64,000 nt of DNA from Mycolicibacterium flavescens (GCF_001722335.1 NZ_MIHA01000001.1:434001-498000); one strand, 5' to 3'. Positions 1-8,576 are shown, counted from the stretch's first letter. Numbers and translations are program-made. Notes: generated by a model from the sequence alone, not told the origin.

Positions 1-54
1 GACGACCCGCTGCTGCTGGAGTTCATCGGCGACCGACACAGCAGCGAAGACTGA
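1..54 (+). CDS. 3' end of an upstream gene (partial)
   Basis: An open frame enters from the left edge and reads 17 residues ending in GDRHSSED before TGA. The next gene starts one base later, which fits an operon-like junction. Too little is visible to name a family; it is called only because the frame is open to the edge and the spacing is typical of co-transcribed mycobacterial genes. Confidence 0.4.
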   Translation, partial: DDPLLLEFIGDRHSSED

Positions 55-55
55 C

Positions 56-577
56 GTGCAGCTCGGCAAGCTGACCTTCGTGGCGGCGACGACCGCGCCG
101 GACCTGGTCGCCGAACCGGTGCGGCCGCGGCTGACCGACGGGCTGTGGGTCACCGAGATCGATCCGACGCTCGCCGACACCGCCGAGTTCTGCGCGCACT
201 ACGACGTCGCGCTGGACGTGTCGGCGAACTGCGTGGTCGTCGAGGCCAGACGCGCCGAGCGGGTCTGGTACGCCGCCTGCCTGGTGCTGGCCACCACCCG
301 CGCCGATGTCAACGGGGTGGTACGCAAACACCTTGGCGCGCGGAAGATCTCGTTCGCCGCGATGGACACCGCGGTAACGCTGACGGGTATGGAGTACGGC
401 GGCATAACCCCGGTCGGCCTGCCCGACGACTGGCCGATCCTGATCGACGAGCACGTCGTCGCCCGGGAACACGTGATCATCGGCGGCGGGGTGCGCGGCT
501 CCAAGCTGCTAGCCACCGCGGATGTGCTGACCGCTCTGCCGAACGCCGAGGTACTGGCGATCACGAAGGCGGATTGA
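56..577 (+). CDS. YbaK/EbsC-type aminoacyl-tRNA deacylase family protein
   Basis: 173 aa, GTG start one base after the preceding stop. The C-terminal two thirds look like the YbaK / prolyl-tRNA-editing fold: VVVEAR near residue 61, GVVRKHLGARKISFA near 95, the GGITPVGL loop near 116 and IGGGVRG near 143. Members hydrolyse mischarged tRNAs (for example Cys-tRNAPro) in the cytoplasm. The first 50 residues are less typical. The 3' end overlaps the convergent TetR gene by 17 bp. Family assignment is fairly safe; the substrate cannot be read from sequence. Confidence 0.75.
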   Translation: MQLGKLTFVAATTAPDLVAEPVRPRLTDGLWVTEIDPTLADTAEFCAHYDVALDVSANCVVVEARRAERVWYAACLVLATTRADVNGVVRKHLGARKISFAAMDTAVTLTGMEYGGITPVGLPDDWPILIDEHVVAREHVIIGGGVRGSKLLATADVLTALPNAEVLAITKAD

Positions 578-1103
578 CCGCGCCGCGAACGAGTTCGGCG
601 AACGTCGCGGCCGCCGCGTCCACCCCGGCGAGGTCCCCGGTCGCGACCAGGTCGAGCAGCAGCCCGCGCGCCACCGCCAAGCCGAGCCGCATCATCGCCG
701 GCTCGGCGTCGCCCGCCTGCGCCAGCCAGTCGTCGACAGCACCCGGCAGCATCCGGGCGAACGGCTCCTCACCCTGCACGCCGCGCGCATAGCACTCGAA
801 GAACAGCCGCTCGAGTGCCCGCAGCTCCGGTCGCCGCAGCTGCGCCCACATCGCGGCGACCGCATCGGCGGGGTCCGGCGGCAGTTCGCTCATCAGGTCC
901 ATCTGACGCTGCTCGACGGCGCTGACGATCGCCAGCATCAGTTCGTCGCGCGAGCCGAAGTGATGCAACAGCATGCGGTGGCTGGTGCCGACGGCGGCGG
1001 CCAGATCACGCAGCGAGCGGTCACCGATCCCCGCGGCGGCGACCTCGGCCACCAGCGTGTCCAACAGCTCCTGGCGCCGCCGCAGGTCAGGTGGTCGAGC
1101 CAT
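561..1103 (-). CDS. TetR family transcriptional regulator
   Basis: 180 aa. The N-terminal helix-turn-helix is clear (SLRDLAAAVGTSHRMLLHHFGSRDEL, residues about 29-54, shown only as a span of key residues TSHRMLLHHFGS). The C-terminal ligand domain is variable, as usual. It lies downstream of, and overlaps by 17 bp, the SRPBCC gene on the same strand, so both are probably one operon. A perfect palindrome over the start of that operon is the obvious operator candidate, suggesting autorepression. Ligand unknown. Confidence 0.88.
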   Translation of the reverse strand: MARPPDLRRRQELLDTLVAEVAAAGIGDRSLRDLAAAVGTSHRMLLHHFGSRDELMLAIVSAVEQRQMDLMSELPPDPADAVAAMWAQLRRPELRALERLFFECYARGVQGEEPFARMLPGAVDDWLAQAGDAEPAMMRLGLAVARGLLLDLVATGDLAGVDAAAATFAELVRGAVNPPS

Positions 1104-1524
1104 CGTGGTGTTCGCAGCGCGCCTTGAGGCCGGCGGCTTCCAGGTCGAGGTAGCGCCGCGTCATGGACCGCATGGCCAGGCCCACCAATGCTCCGATCGG
1201 GCCGCGTTGTTCGAGGCGCTGGTCGACACGGGTGCGCGTCGCCGAGACCGCGACGACGTCGTGCCGTGCCGTGGTCAATCCGCCCGACGAACGTTGCTCC
1301 CAGGTCCACGACGTCCCCGGGTTGACGTCGGTGACGACCCACACCAGCTCCGGCATTCGCGGCTGTTTGATCGCGAACCGGCGGCCGCTCAGCAGCGCTT
1401 CCCCGTCCAGGGCGACGATCCGCGTGACCGACGCCGTCCACTGAGGCCAGCGCTCGACATCGCTGAACACCTTCCACACCAGGTCTGCGGGCGCATCGAT
1501 GTCGACGCCACACTCCGTGAGCAT
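1087..1524 (-). CDS. SRPBCC (polyketide cyclase/START-like) family protein
   Basis: 145 aa. Hallmarks of the SRPBCC fold: APADLVWKVFSDVERWPQW near the N-terminus, a beta-rich middle, and a long C-terminal helix (LVGLAMRSMTRRYLDLEAAGLK span). Such proteins bind hydrophobic ligands in a deep pocket. The ATG at 1524 is chosen because homology begins at once (VDIDAPADLV). There is no Shine-Dalgarno sequence; a TACCGT -10-like hexamer ends 8 bases before the ATG, so a leaderless transcript is possible. First gene of an operon with the TetR gene downstream. Confidence 0.75.
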   Translation of the reverse strand: MLTECGVDIDAPADLVWKVFSDVERWPQWTASVTRIVALDGEALLSGRRFAIKQPRMPELVWVVTDVNPGTSWTWEQRSSGGLTTARHDVVAVSATRTRVDQRLEQRGPIGALVGLAMRSMTRRYLDLEAAGLKARCEHHDGSTT

Positions 1525-1541
1525 GTACCAAACGGTACATG
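1522..1541. promoter_or_regulatory. Perfect palindrome over the SRPBCC start codon (candidate TetR operator)
   Basis: Arms CATGTACC and GGTACATG (8 bp each, perfect) are separated by AAAC. The palindrome contains the ATG of the SRPBCC gene and its presumed -10 hexamer, so bound repressor would block initiation directly. Size and symmetry fit TetR operators. Confidence 0.7.
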
Positions 1542-1568
1542 AATGGCGGCTGTCGATGTGTCGAAGTC

Positions 1569-1598
1569 GCAAATATTTGCCGCCGGCTTCGCTACGGT
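1569..1598 (+). promoter_or_regulatory. AT-rich palindrome and -10 hexamer upstream of the exported protein gene
   Basis: A 12-bp perfect palindrome GCAAATATTTGC (1569-1580) stands out in very GC-rich DNA. TACGGT at 1593-1598 fits the mycobacterial -10 pattern TANNNT, about 60 bp before the GTG at 1659. Promoter role is inferred from position. Confidence 0.4.
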
Positions 1599-1658
1599 AC
1601 GGCCACGGAAGTTTGCTCGACGACCGCTCCGAGACCGTTTCGGGAAAGGATTCCCGCC

Positions 1659-3779
1659 GTGGCAACCACGCCCAACTCATATGCACGGTTCGTCGGCAGG
1701 GTCGGCGCGCTGGCGGTCGCACTCGGTGTCGGCGCGGCGGTCGCGACGACTCCGGGGTTTGCTGTCGCCGACGACACCGGCGCGGACACCTCCGAAGCCG
1801 CCGATGCCGGCGCCGCCGGTACGGACACCTCGCCGGACTCCGTTGTCGGCGGGAACCTCTCAGACAACGACGACGCCGGCGAAGACGAGGAGGAGGAAGC
1901 CGAGGACGACGAGAGCGAGGACGACGAGGCTCTAGACGACGAGGCTCTAGACGACACAGCCGAGGACGACGAACCGGTCGAGCCGAAGAAGAACGACGAC
2001 GATCCCGCCCCGGTGAAGCGCACCGGTGACCGTGAGCCGGCAGTGACCTTCAGCGGCAACGTATCCCGCACCACCGAGACCACGCCCGAGCCGACACCCG
2101 ATCCGGTCGAAGACATCGCGACCGACCTCGGCGCACCCGTCGAGGAGGAATCTCCGGTAGCCGAAGCCGCCGTCGCGCCGGTCACCTCGGAACCGCCGGC
2201 CACCGCGGCGGTCACCGCAGTGCCCACCGTCGTCGGCTCCATGCTCTCGGCGCTGGGGTTCGGCCCCCTGGCCACGCAAGGCCCGGCGGTACCGACGCCG
2301 TCGTCTCCACTGCTGTGGGCGATGCTCGGCTTCGCGCGCCGCGAGATCGGCAACACCCCCGCAGAGTCCGCGACCGCCACACCGACGGCCGCCGCGCTGG
2401 TCGTCGCGACCGAGACGGTCAGTCCACTGGCCACCCCCGAACAGCTTGCCGCCGAGCGGATCGCCGCGCGCACCGTACGCACGCTTCCGGTCATACTCAT
2501 GAAAATGGTTCTGCGGCAGCAGTTCCTGGCTGCAGCGCAGCGGCTCTACCCGGACGGTATCGACGCCGAGAACATGGCGGCGCTGAACCGGGCCGTCGAC
2601 GAGTACGCGATGGGCGCGGCGTTCCAGCAGCAGCTGCTCGACTCGATGAACCCGAAGGTCGTCGCGCAGGTCGCCCCGCCGCACGTCTGGTTCGGGCAGG
2701 CGGTCCCGGGTTCGCGGATCCTCTACGACAACCCCGACACCATCTACCGCTTCATGGGGGTCAACGGGGCGTCGGAGTACGTGATCACCGGGCGGTTCCA
2801 CGACATGACCGCCGACGGGCGACCCTCCGACACCACGTTCAGCGTGCTCGAAGGTGTCGGCGGCACCACCTCGGCGATCCTGACCGCCGACGATCTCGAG
2901 GTCAACGAGGACGGCACCTTCACGATCACCGTGAGCCGGGAGCCCGCCAACGGCCGCAGAAACCACCTGCAGCTGACCACCGGATCGACCATCATCGCGG
3001 CACGAGACACGTTGGGCGACTGGAACTCCGAGGTCCCGGTGAGCCTGTCCATCGAGCGTGTCGGCGGCCCGCCGAACAGCCTGTTCGCCCAGATCGGCGG
3101 GTTCGCGTTCCTCGGCCAGTTCGTCAGCGGCAACCCGCTGCTCACCACGCTGGTGTCGGTGGTGCCGCCCCTGCCGTACATGCCACCGCTGCTGCGCGGC
3201 GCGTTCACCGCGGTGATCCTGGTGGTCCGCGGCGCGGCCGAACAGGCCAAGTACATGGCGCTGGCCACCACCGACTCCGACACCGGGGCGCCGCGACCCG
3301 TCAACGAAATCGGACAGCCCGCCAGCAACGCGGAGTTCCTGGCCAACCAGCTGCAGAGCAACGGCCACTTCCAGCTCGCCGACGACGAGGTGCTGGTGCT
3401 CACGATCGATCCCGGCGACGCCGGGTACTTCATCGTCCCGACCTACAACATCTGGACGATCACCGACGACTACTGGAGCGAACCCGGCAGCCTGAACAAC
3501 GAGCAGGCGGTGCGCAACGCCGACGGCACGTACACGGTCGTCATCTCCCCCACCGACCCGGGCGCGGCGAACTGGGTGTCGACCAGCGGTCTGAACCAGG
3601 GCGCCATCGCGATCCGGTTCCAGGATCTCGGCCTCGACGCTCCGCGCATCGTCTCGCAGCAGGTGATGTCGCATGAGGCGCTGCGCGACCACCTGCCTGC
3701 CGCGGCGTTCGTCACGCCGGAAGAGCGCGCCGCTCAACTCGCCCTGCGGCAGGCCGGTTTCGACAGCCGCTGGTCCTGA
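1659..3779 (+). CDS. Exported acidic/proline-rich protein with DUF1214-like C-terminal region
   Basis: 706 aa from GTG 1659, chosen because AAAGGA lies 8 bases upstream and a signal-like segment follows immediately (GRVGALAVALGVGAA, residues 13-27). Residues 40-180 are a disordered Asp/Glu- then Pro-rich stretch, with the sequence EALDD repeated. A PLLWAMLGFARRE segment lies at about 217-229. The C-terminal 450 residues are globular, with hydrophobic segments near 480-530 and a DPGAANWVSTSGLNQG motif near 670 that recalls DUF1214 proteins. The header closely resembles that of the esterase gene at 13405-15132. Function unknown; probably exported or cell-wall associated. Confidence 0.8.
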   Translation: MATTPNSYARFVGRVGALAVALGVGAAVATTPGFAVADDTGADTSEAADAGAAGTDTSPDSVVGGNLSDNDDAGEDEEEEAEDDESEDDEALDDEALDDTAEDDEPVEPKKNDDDPAPVKRTGDREPAVTFSGNVSRTTETTPEPTPDPVEDIATDLGAPVEEESPVAEAAVAPVTSEPPATAAVTAVPTVVGSMLSALGFGPLATQGPAVPTPSSPLLWAMLGFARREIGNTPAESATATPTAAALVVATETVSPLATPEQLAAERIAARTVRTLPVILMKMVLRQQFLAAAQRLYPDGIDAENMAALNRAVDEYAMGAAFQQQLLDSMNPKVVAQVAPPHVWFGQAVPGSRILYDNPDTIYRFMGVNGASEYVITGRFHDMTADGRPSDTTFSVLEGVGGTTSAILTADDLEVNEDGTFTITVSREPANGRRNHLQLTTGSTIIAARDTLGDWNSEVPVSLSIERVGGPPNSLFAQIGGFAFLGQFVSGNPLLTTLVSVVPPLPYMPPLLRGAFTAVILVVRGAAEQAKYMALATTDSDTGAPRPVNEIGQPASNAEFLANQLQSNGHFQLADDEVLVLTIDPGDAGYFIVPTYNIWTITDDYWSEPGSLNNEQAVRNADGTYTVVISPTDPGAANWVSTSGLNQGAIAIRFQDLGLDAPRIVSQQVMSHEALRDHLPAAAFVTPEERAAQLALRQAGFDSRWS

Positions 3780-3829
3780 CCGCAGTCCGCGGGTCCGCGC
3801 TGCCGCTCGTGCGGCAAGATGGCCCCCAC

Positions 3830-4522
3830 ATGACAAACGGCGACATGACCCTCGACGAGCCCGTCTCGCGGCGACGGCACATTCTGCGGCTCGCGGTGTT
3901 CGTCACGTTCCTGGCCGTGATGTTCTACCTGGCCGCGGTCGCCGATGTGATCGACGTCGATCAGGTCCGCGGCGCGGTGGCCTCGGCCGGACCGGTCGCA
4001 CCGCTGGTGTACGTCGTGGTGTCGGGTCTGCTCGGCGCGGTGTTCGTGCCGGGCCCGATCCTGGCCGCCGCCAGCGGGGTGCTGTTCGGCCCGCTGGTCG
4101 GCACGTTCGCGACGCTCGGTGCGACGGTCACGACGGCCGTCGTCACCAGCCTCGTCGGCAGGCGGGCCGGCCGTGACAGCGCGCGGGCGCTGCTCGGTGA
4201 GGAGCGGTCCGTCCGGCTCGACGCGTTGATCGCCCGCGGCGGGTTGTGGGCGGTCGTCGGGCAGCGGTTCGTCCCGGGCATCTCCGACGCGCTTGCCTCA
4301 TACGGGTTCGGCGCGTTCGGGGTTCCGTTGTGGCAGATGGCCGTCGGCGCCTTCATCGGTTCGGTGCCGCGGGCGTTCGTGTACACCGCACTGGGCGCGT
4401 CGATTTCAGATCTGAACTCACCGTTGACGTACGTGGCGATCGCGGTGTGGTGCGTGACGGCGGTGGCGGGCGCGTTCGCAGCCCACCGAGGGCTGCGCAG
4501 TTGGCGGCGGCGCGAAAGCTAG
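3830..4522 (+). CDS. TVP38/TMEM64 (VTT domain, DedA-like) membrane protein
   Basis: 230 aa integral membrane protein. After a charged N-terminus come a membrane segment (ILRLAVFVTFLAVMFYLAAV span), the VTT core with FVPGPILAAASGVLFG and GQRFVPGISDALASYGFG, and a last helix before RSWRRRES. The re-entrant FVPGP motif is characteristic of this family, linked to lipid scrambling and membrane homeostasis. The start could also be GTG 3809 or ATG 3845; 3830 was chosen by position and residue composition. It ends convergently with, and overlaps by 4 bp, the next gene. Confidence 0.8.
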   Translation: MTNGDMTLDEPVSRRRHILRLAVFVTFLAVMFYLAAVADVIDVDQVRGAVASAGPVAPLVYVVVSGLLGAVFVPGPILAAASGVLFGPLVGTFATLGATVTTAVVTSLVGRRAGRDSARALLGEERSVRLDALIARGGLWAVVGQRFVPGISDALASYGFGAFGVPLWQMAVGAFIGSVPRAFVYTALGASISDLNSPLTYVAIAVWCVTAVAGAFAAHRGLRSWRRRES

Positions 4523-5109
4523 TCCGGCAGCTGCGCGCTGCCCGCCGGCGGAGACAGCTGCCACGTGTCGCAGGCCATCGCGAGCATCCCGTACGTGCCG
4601 ACGACGAAGATCAGCTCCATCGCCTGGTGCGTGCCGATGTCGTCGACGAGGCGCTGCCACTGCTCGGGCGTCGCCCGGCCGTGCGCCAGCAGTTCGTCGG
4701 TCGCCTCCAGGACCAGCCGGTCGATCCCGTCGAACCCGGTGTTCCCGCGCGTCAGCGCGTCGATGTCGTCGTCGGACAGTCCGCCGGCCCTGGCGATCTT
4801 GACGTGCTCACCCCAGAAGAACGCCGAGCGCCGGGCGTAGGCCAGCCGCAGCACGGCCAGTTCGCGCAGCCGCAACGGCAGCTCGCCGCGCTGCAACAGA
4901 AAAGCGTTGTAGACCAGGAACTTCCGCGCCATCGCCGGGTGACGGGCCAGCACGCCGAGGATGTCGAACCGCAGCGGGTCGCGGGGCTCGCCGGAGCCGG
5001 CGCGCGGAACGTCGTGTCCCGGCACACCCATCAGCGCGCCCACGGCGTCGTACTCGGCCTCGCCCCATTCATCGACGGTCAGCGGCCGCAGCAGCGGATC
5101 CTGCGTCAC
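4519..5109 (-). CDS. Carboxymuconolactone decarboxylase (CMD/AhpD-like) family protein
   Basis: 196 aa. All-helical CMD-type fold, with RELAVLRLAYARRSAFFWGEH as signature (residues about 75-95, quoted in part: RELAVLRLA, FFWGEH). The Cys-x-x-Cys of AhpD peroxidases is absent; FFWGEH keeps the usual His. The GTG start at 5109 overlaps the TGA of the TauD gene (GTGA), indicating translational coupling. Last gene of the four-gene oxygenase operon, so probably a decarboxylase or accessory enzyme acting on its product. Substrate unknown. Confidence 0.8.
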   Translation of the reverse strand: MTQDPLLRPLTVDEWGEAEYDAVGALMGVPGHDVPRAGSGEPRDPLRFDILGVLARHPAMARKFLVYNAFLLQRGELPLRLRELAVLRLAYARRSAFFWGEHVKIARAGGLSDDDIDALTRGNTGFDGIDRLVLEATDELLAHGRATPEQWQRLVDDIGTHQAMELIFVVGTYGMLAMACDTWQLSPPAGSAQLPD

Positions 5110-5933
5110 TGCAGCGGCTCCTCGCCGGCGAGGATCGTGCGGTGCATGAGCCGGCCGCTGTCGACGGCGTACGGCAGGGCCCGGTGCATGGTGCCGGTGT
5201 TGTCCCAGATCAGCAGGTCCCCGACCTCCCACTGATGCCGGTAGACGTACTGCGGCTGGGTCGCCCAGTCCCGAAGGCGCGCAAGCAGTGCGCGGCTCTG
5301 CTCGACCGGCATCCCGACGACGTAGTCGGCCGTCGCACCCAGCAGCAGTGATTTGCGGCCGGACTGATGCGTCCACACGAACGGGCATTCCTTCGTCGGC
5401 GACTTCTGCCAGAACGCGATCTCGTCGTAGCTCATCTCCGGGGTGACGTAATACTGCGACCGCTCGGCGCTGTGTACCACGCGCAGGTCGGCGATCAGGT
5501 CCTTGTCGGCCTGCGGGAGATCGTCGTAGGCGGCGTAGGTGTTGCAGAATTCGGTGTCACCGCCGGTGTCGGACAACCGCACCGCCCGCAACAGCGTCGC
5601 CAGGTTCGGGTACGGCTGCAGCGAACCGTCGAAGTGCCAGAACAGCGAGCCCCGCAGATACTTCGCGCGCTGGTTGACCGATTCGTCGAGCGAGATCTTG
5701 TAGATGCCGTCCTCACCCTCGTTGGCGACGACCGTGCCCAGCGTCCTGGCGATCGCGACCTGCTGCTCGTCGCTGACCTGCAGCCCGCGGAAGAACACCA
5801 CGCCGCGCTGTTCGAGTGTGTCGCGGATCATTTCGGCGCACCGGCTGCTCAGCAGCGTGTCCAGGTCGGTGCGGATCTCGCTGCCGATCCTCGGTGTCAG
5901 GTCGATGATGTCCAGTGCCGACGTCAGGCTCAC
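5106..5933 (-). CDS. TauD/TfdA-family Fe(II)/2-oxoglutarate dioxygenase
   Basis: 275 aa, full length for the family. The iron ligands H100-x-D102 lie in WHFDGS; the distal His is in GTMHRALPY, and the 2-oxoglutarate-binding Arg is probably in GRLMHRTIL near the C-terminus. The family hydroxylates or cleaves small organic substrates with O2 and 2-oxoglutarate. GTG start, 6 bp after the stop of the 107-aa gene; overlaps the CMD gene by GTGA. Two different oxygenase chemistries in one operon suggest sequential oxidation of one xenobiotic or natural product. Confidence 0.88.
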   Translation of the reverse strand: MSLTSALDIIDLTPRIGSEIRTDLDTLLSSRCAEMIRDTLEQRGVVFFRGLQVSDEQQVAIARTLGTVVANEGEDGIYKISLDESVNQRAKYLRGSLFWHFDGSLQPYPNLATLLRAVRLSDTGGDTEFCNTYAAYDDLPQADKDLIADLRVVHSAERSQYYVTPEMSYDEIAFWQKSPTKECPFVWTHQSGRKSLLLGATADYVVGMPVEQSRALLARLRDWATQPQYVYRHQWEVGDLLIWDNTGTMHRALPYAVDSGRLMHRTILAGEEPLQ

Positions 5934-5939
5934 AGCGGC

Positions 5940-6263
5940 TCAGCTCACTCTCGTCAGGATCGTCTCGGCCGAATGCTTGACCCGCGGCTGGCCCCACAGT
6001 TCGACCGCGAGCGACACGGTGATCAACGAGTACAACAAATTTCGCAGGTTCGCCACGTCGTCGGGCAGCGGCTCGCGGTAGTCGAACTTGTCGACGTAGG
6101 CCAGCGCCTCCTCGGCGTACGGGAAGATCTCGTCGTAGAACGCCCGGATCTGCTCCATCGAGCTGTTGACCCGTTTGACGTAGCGTTCGTGCCCGTCCTC
6201 GATGGACCACTCGGGCACCAGGTGTTCGAGGTGCGAGAACTCCGGCGGCAGAACGGCGCTCAT
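5940..6263 (-). CDS. 107-aa protein of unknown function in Rieske oxygenase operon
   Basis: Cytoplasmic, mostly helical and acidic (YVKRVNSSMEQIRAFYDEIF, ALAYVDKFDYREPLPDDV spans). Its ATG overlaps the stop of the Rieske gene (ATGA) and 6 bp separate it from TauD. No family is recognised; it lacks the size and fold signs of a classical ring-hydroxylase beta subunit (about 160-190 aa). Position suggests an accessory or small subunit of the oxygenase upstream. Confidence 0.75.
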   Translation of the reverse strand: MSAVLPPEFSHLEHLVPEWSIEDGHERYVKRVNSSMEQIRAFYDEIFPYAEEALAYVDKFDYREPLPDDVANLRNLLYSLITVSLAVELWGQPRVKHSAETILTRVS

Positions 6264-7537
6264 CGATTTGCCGCCTCGCCGGCGCTGACGTAGTCCGAGA
6301 CGACTTTGTGGAAGTGCCGCAGCAGGATCTCCTCGTCGTTCATCGGAAAATGCGTCAGCACACCGCTGTTGAGCATCGCCTGCAGTCCCTCCGACGGGCT
6401 GGCGTCCTCGAGGATGATGTCGTTGAGGAACGTGACGGTCAGTTCCTGGCCCAGCCGCTCCCGGTGCGTCTTCGGCGGCTGGTAGTACATCTCGGTCTCG
6501 AAGATGTGCGAGTGCGGGCCGGTGGGCCAGTGCGTGTGCACGGTGAACCCCGACGCACCGAAGATCAGCACGAAGTTCGGGAAGAACTGGAACGAGTCGA
6601 ACCCGTACTTCTCCGATCGGGTGGGGTTGAGCCCCGGCGGCATCGGCGCGCGGTCGGTGCGCTTGTTCCAGGGGCCGGCCGCGCTGGCCTCGAACACGCA
6701 CTCGATCGGCTTGGAGTACGGCGTCTTCTGCGAAGGCTCACCGGCGAACGAGAACATCCGGTGCGGGCCCGCCAGCCGGTAGCCCAGCGCGTCGGTGAAC
6801 GGGTTCGGCTGGTCGAAGGCCTCCCTGGCCTCGGCGGTCAGCGCGCCGAACGACGAAGCGTGCAGGTACGGCCCGTGATAGCTCTCGGCGAAACCGTCGA
6901 GGAAAATCTTCCAGTTGCACTGCAGTTCGGCGGTGAACTTGTACACCTGGTGCGGGCCGGCGAACGGATAACCCTCGATGCCGTGCGCCAGGTCGCCCAG
7001 GAACGACCGCAGCGGCTCGGTGTTGTGCGGGTTGAGGTTGATGAAGATGAACCCCTCCCAGACCTCGCACTGGATCGCCGGCACCCGGCAGCTGTCAGCA
7101 TCGAAATCCAGCAGGAGATCGGTCCGCGTCGCCGAGTGCAGGGAGCCGTCGAGCTTATAGCGCCAGCCGTGAAACCTGCAGTACAGCAGCGGTGCACGCC
7201 CGGACACCTCCTTGAACGGGTCGTCCTCCCACAGCATTTTGTTGCCGCGGTGCGGGCAGATGTTGTGGAACGCCCGGATCGAGTCATCCTTACCGCGCAC
7301 GACGATCACCGAGGTGTTGAGGAACCGCAGTTCGCGGGTGAAGTAGCTGCCCGACCGCGGGACCCGTTCGACGCGTCCGACGTACAGCCAGGTCTTCTTG
7401 AAGATGTGTTCGCGTTCCTTGTCGTAGAACTCCGGTGACACGCAGTCCTCGAGCGAGACGGGCCCGCGGCCCAGCTCCGGGTAGGCGTCGGTCCAGTGTC
7501 CGCTGGCAGGTTTGGTCACCAGGCTGTCATGACTCAC
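6260..7537 (-). CDS. Rieske [2Fe-2S] ring-hydroxylating oxygenase alpha-subunit-type protein
   Basis: 425 aa from GTG 7537, with GGAGGGA upstream. Rieske ligands C94-x-H96 (CPHRGN) and C120-x2-H123 (CRFHGW). Mononuclear iron His residues H221 and H226 in ESYHGPYLHAS. The domain order (Rieske, then catalytic SRPBCC-like) is that of aromatic or alkyl-ammonium oxygenases. It probably hydroxylates an organic substrate using electrons from a reductase encoded elsewhere; none is adjacent. First gene of the operon 7537-4519, likely controlled by the divergent LysR protein. Confidence 0.9.
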   Translation of the reverse strand: MSHDSLVTKPASGHWTDAYPELGRGPVSLEDCVSPEFYDKEREHIFKKTWLYVGRVERVPRSGSYFTRELRFLNTSVIVVRGKDDSIRAFHNICPHRGNKMLWEDDPFKEVSGRAPLLYCRFHGWRYKLDGSLHSATRTDLLLDFDADSCRVPAIQCEVWEGFIFINLNPHNTEPLRSFLGDLAHGIEGYPFAGPHQVYKFTAELQCNWKIFLDGFAESYHGPYLHASSFGALTAEAREAFDQPNPFTDALGYRLAGPHRMFSFAGEPSQKTPYSKPIECVFEASAAGPWNKRTDRAPMPPGLNPTRSEKYGFDSFQFFPNFVLIFGASGFTVHTHWPTGPHSHIFETEMYYQPPKTHRERLGQELTVTFLNDIILEDASPSEGLQAMLNSGVLTHFPMNDEEILLRHFHKVVSDYVSAGEAANR

Positions 7538-7613
7538 AGGTCGTCCCTCCGTCGGGCTGAAGACGGTAGGCCGAAGGTACCGCCGGACAATCCGCCGAAA
7601 TAGACCCGTTCGC

Positions 7614-7628
7614 GCAACACCGTGTTGC
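7614..7628. promoter_or_regulatory. Palindrome in the LysR/Rieske divergent promoter region
   Basis: Perfect arms GCAACAC and GTGTTGC flank one central C. It sits 34 bp before the LysR start and 77 bp before the Rieske start, where LysR regulators bind to control themselves and the divergent operon. Confidence 0.5.
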
Positions 7629-7661
7629 ATATTTGGAACGCAGCCGTCCAGGAAGGGACCC

Positions 7662-8576
7662 GTGGAGCAGAACCTGCCGTTCGATGTCGACGCCCTGCTG
7701 GTCTTCGGCAAGGTCGTGGAGAACCGCAGCCTGTCGCGGGCGGCGACGCTGCTCGGCATGCCCAAGTCGACCGTCAGCCGCAAACTGACCAAGCTAGAGG
7801 CCGACCTCGGCATCAAGCTGCTGCGCAAGAACACCCGCCAGTTGACCGTCACCGACCTCGGCGAGAAGGTCTACCACCACGCCGTCAACATCCTGACCGA
7901 GGCCAACGGAGTGCGGGCACTGGTGGAGAGCAGCCGCTCCGAACCCCGCGGCGAACTGCGCGTGGCGATCCCGGTGTTCGTCGGCATCGACTACGCGTCG
8001 CGGGTCGGCGCGGCGTTCCTGCGGCAGTACCCGAACTCGCGGCTCGACATCCGCCTCGTCGACAACATGGTCGACCCGATCCGCGACGGGTTCGACGTGG
8101 TCTTCGGCACCGGCCCGCTGCAGGATTCCACGCTGATCGCCCGCAAAGTGTTCAGCCTCGAGTTGTTCCTCTGCGCCGCACCGCAATTCGTCGCCCATCA
8201 GCCACTGACCGAACCCGGCCAGCTGGATTCGGTGCCGTTCATCGACTTCGGCTTCGGCGGCCCGCGCCGGCTCGCCGTCACCCGGCGTTCCCGCCGCATC
8301 GAGGTGACACCGCAGGTCCGGGCCCGCGCCAACAACTTTCAGGTGTGCAAGCAGTACATCCTGGAGGGGCTCGGCGTCGGGGCGATGCCGACGCAGATCA
8401 TCTGCACCACCGAACTGCGCGAGGGCACGCTGGTGCCGGTGCTGCCCGACTGGCGGCTCGACCCGCTCGATGTGCACATGATCTACCCGTTCGAGCTGTC
8501 CTTCTCGACGCTGATCAGCGCGTTCTACGAGACCGCGTGCGAGATCATCGTCGAGAACACCGCACGTGCGACGTAG
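7662..8576 (+). CDS. LysR family transcriptional regulator
   Basis: 304 aa, GTG start with AGGAAGGG upstream. Winged helix-turn-helix at residues about 7-65 (SLSRAATLLGMPKSTVSRKL span), followed by a periplasmic-binding-protein-like effector domain (GELRVAIPVFVGID onward). Divergently transcribed from the Rieske/TauD operon, whose activator it probably is, responding to a pathway metabolite. A 15-bp palindrome lies between the two. Confidence 0.92.
   Translation: MEQNLPFDVDALLVFGKVVENRSLSRAATLLGMPKSTVSRKLTKLEADLGIKLLRKNTRQLTVTDLGEKVYHHAVNILTEANGVRALVESSRSEPRGELRVAIPVFVGIDYASRVGAAFLRQYPNSRLDIRLVDNMVDPIRDGFDVVFGTGPLQDSTLIARKVFSLELFLCAAPQFVAHQPLTEPGQLDSVPFIDFGFGGPRRLAVTRRSRRIEVTPQVRARANNFQVCKQYILEGLGVGAMPTQIICTTELREGTLVPVLPDWRLDPLDVHMIYPFELSFSTLISAFYETACEIIVENTARAT

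Noticed and set aside
1947..3836. 629-aa open frame on the minus strand opposite the exported acidic protein
   Set aside because: Arg/Val-rich shadow frame typical of high-GC coding DNA; no domain, no ribosome binding site, and the plus-strand gene is well supported.
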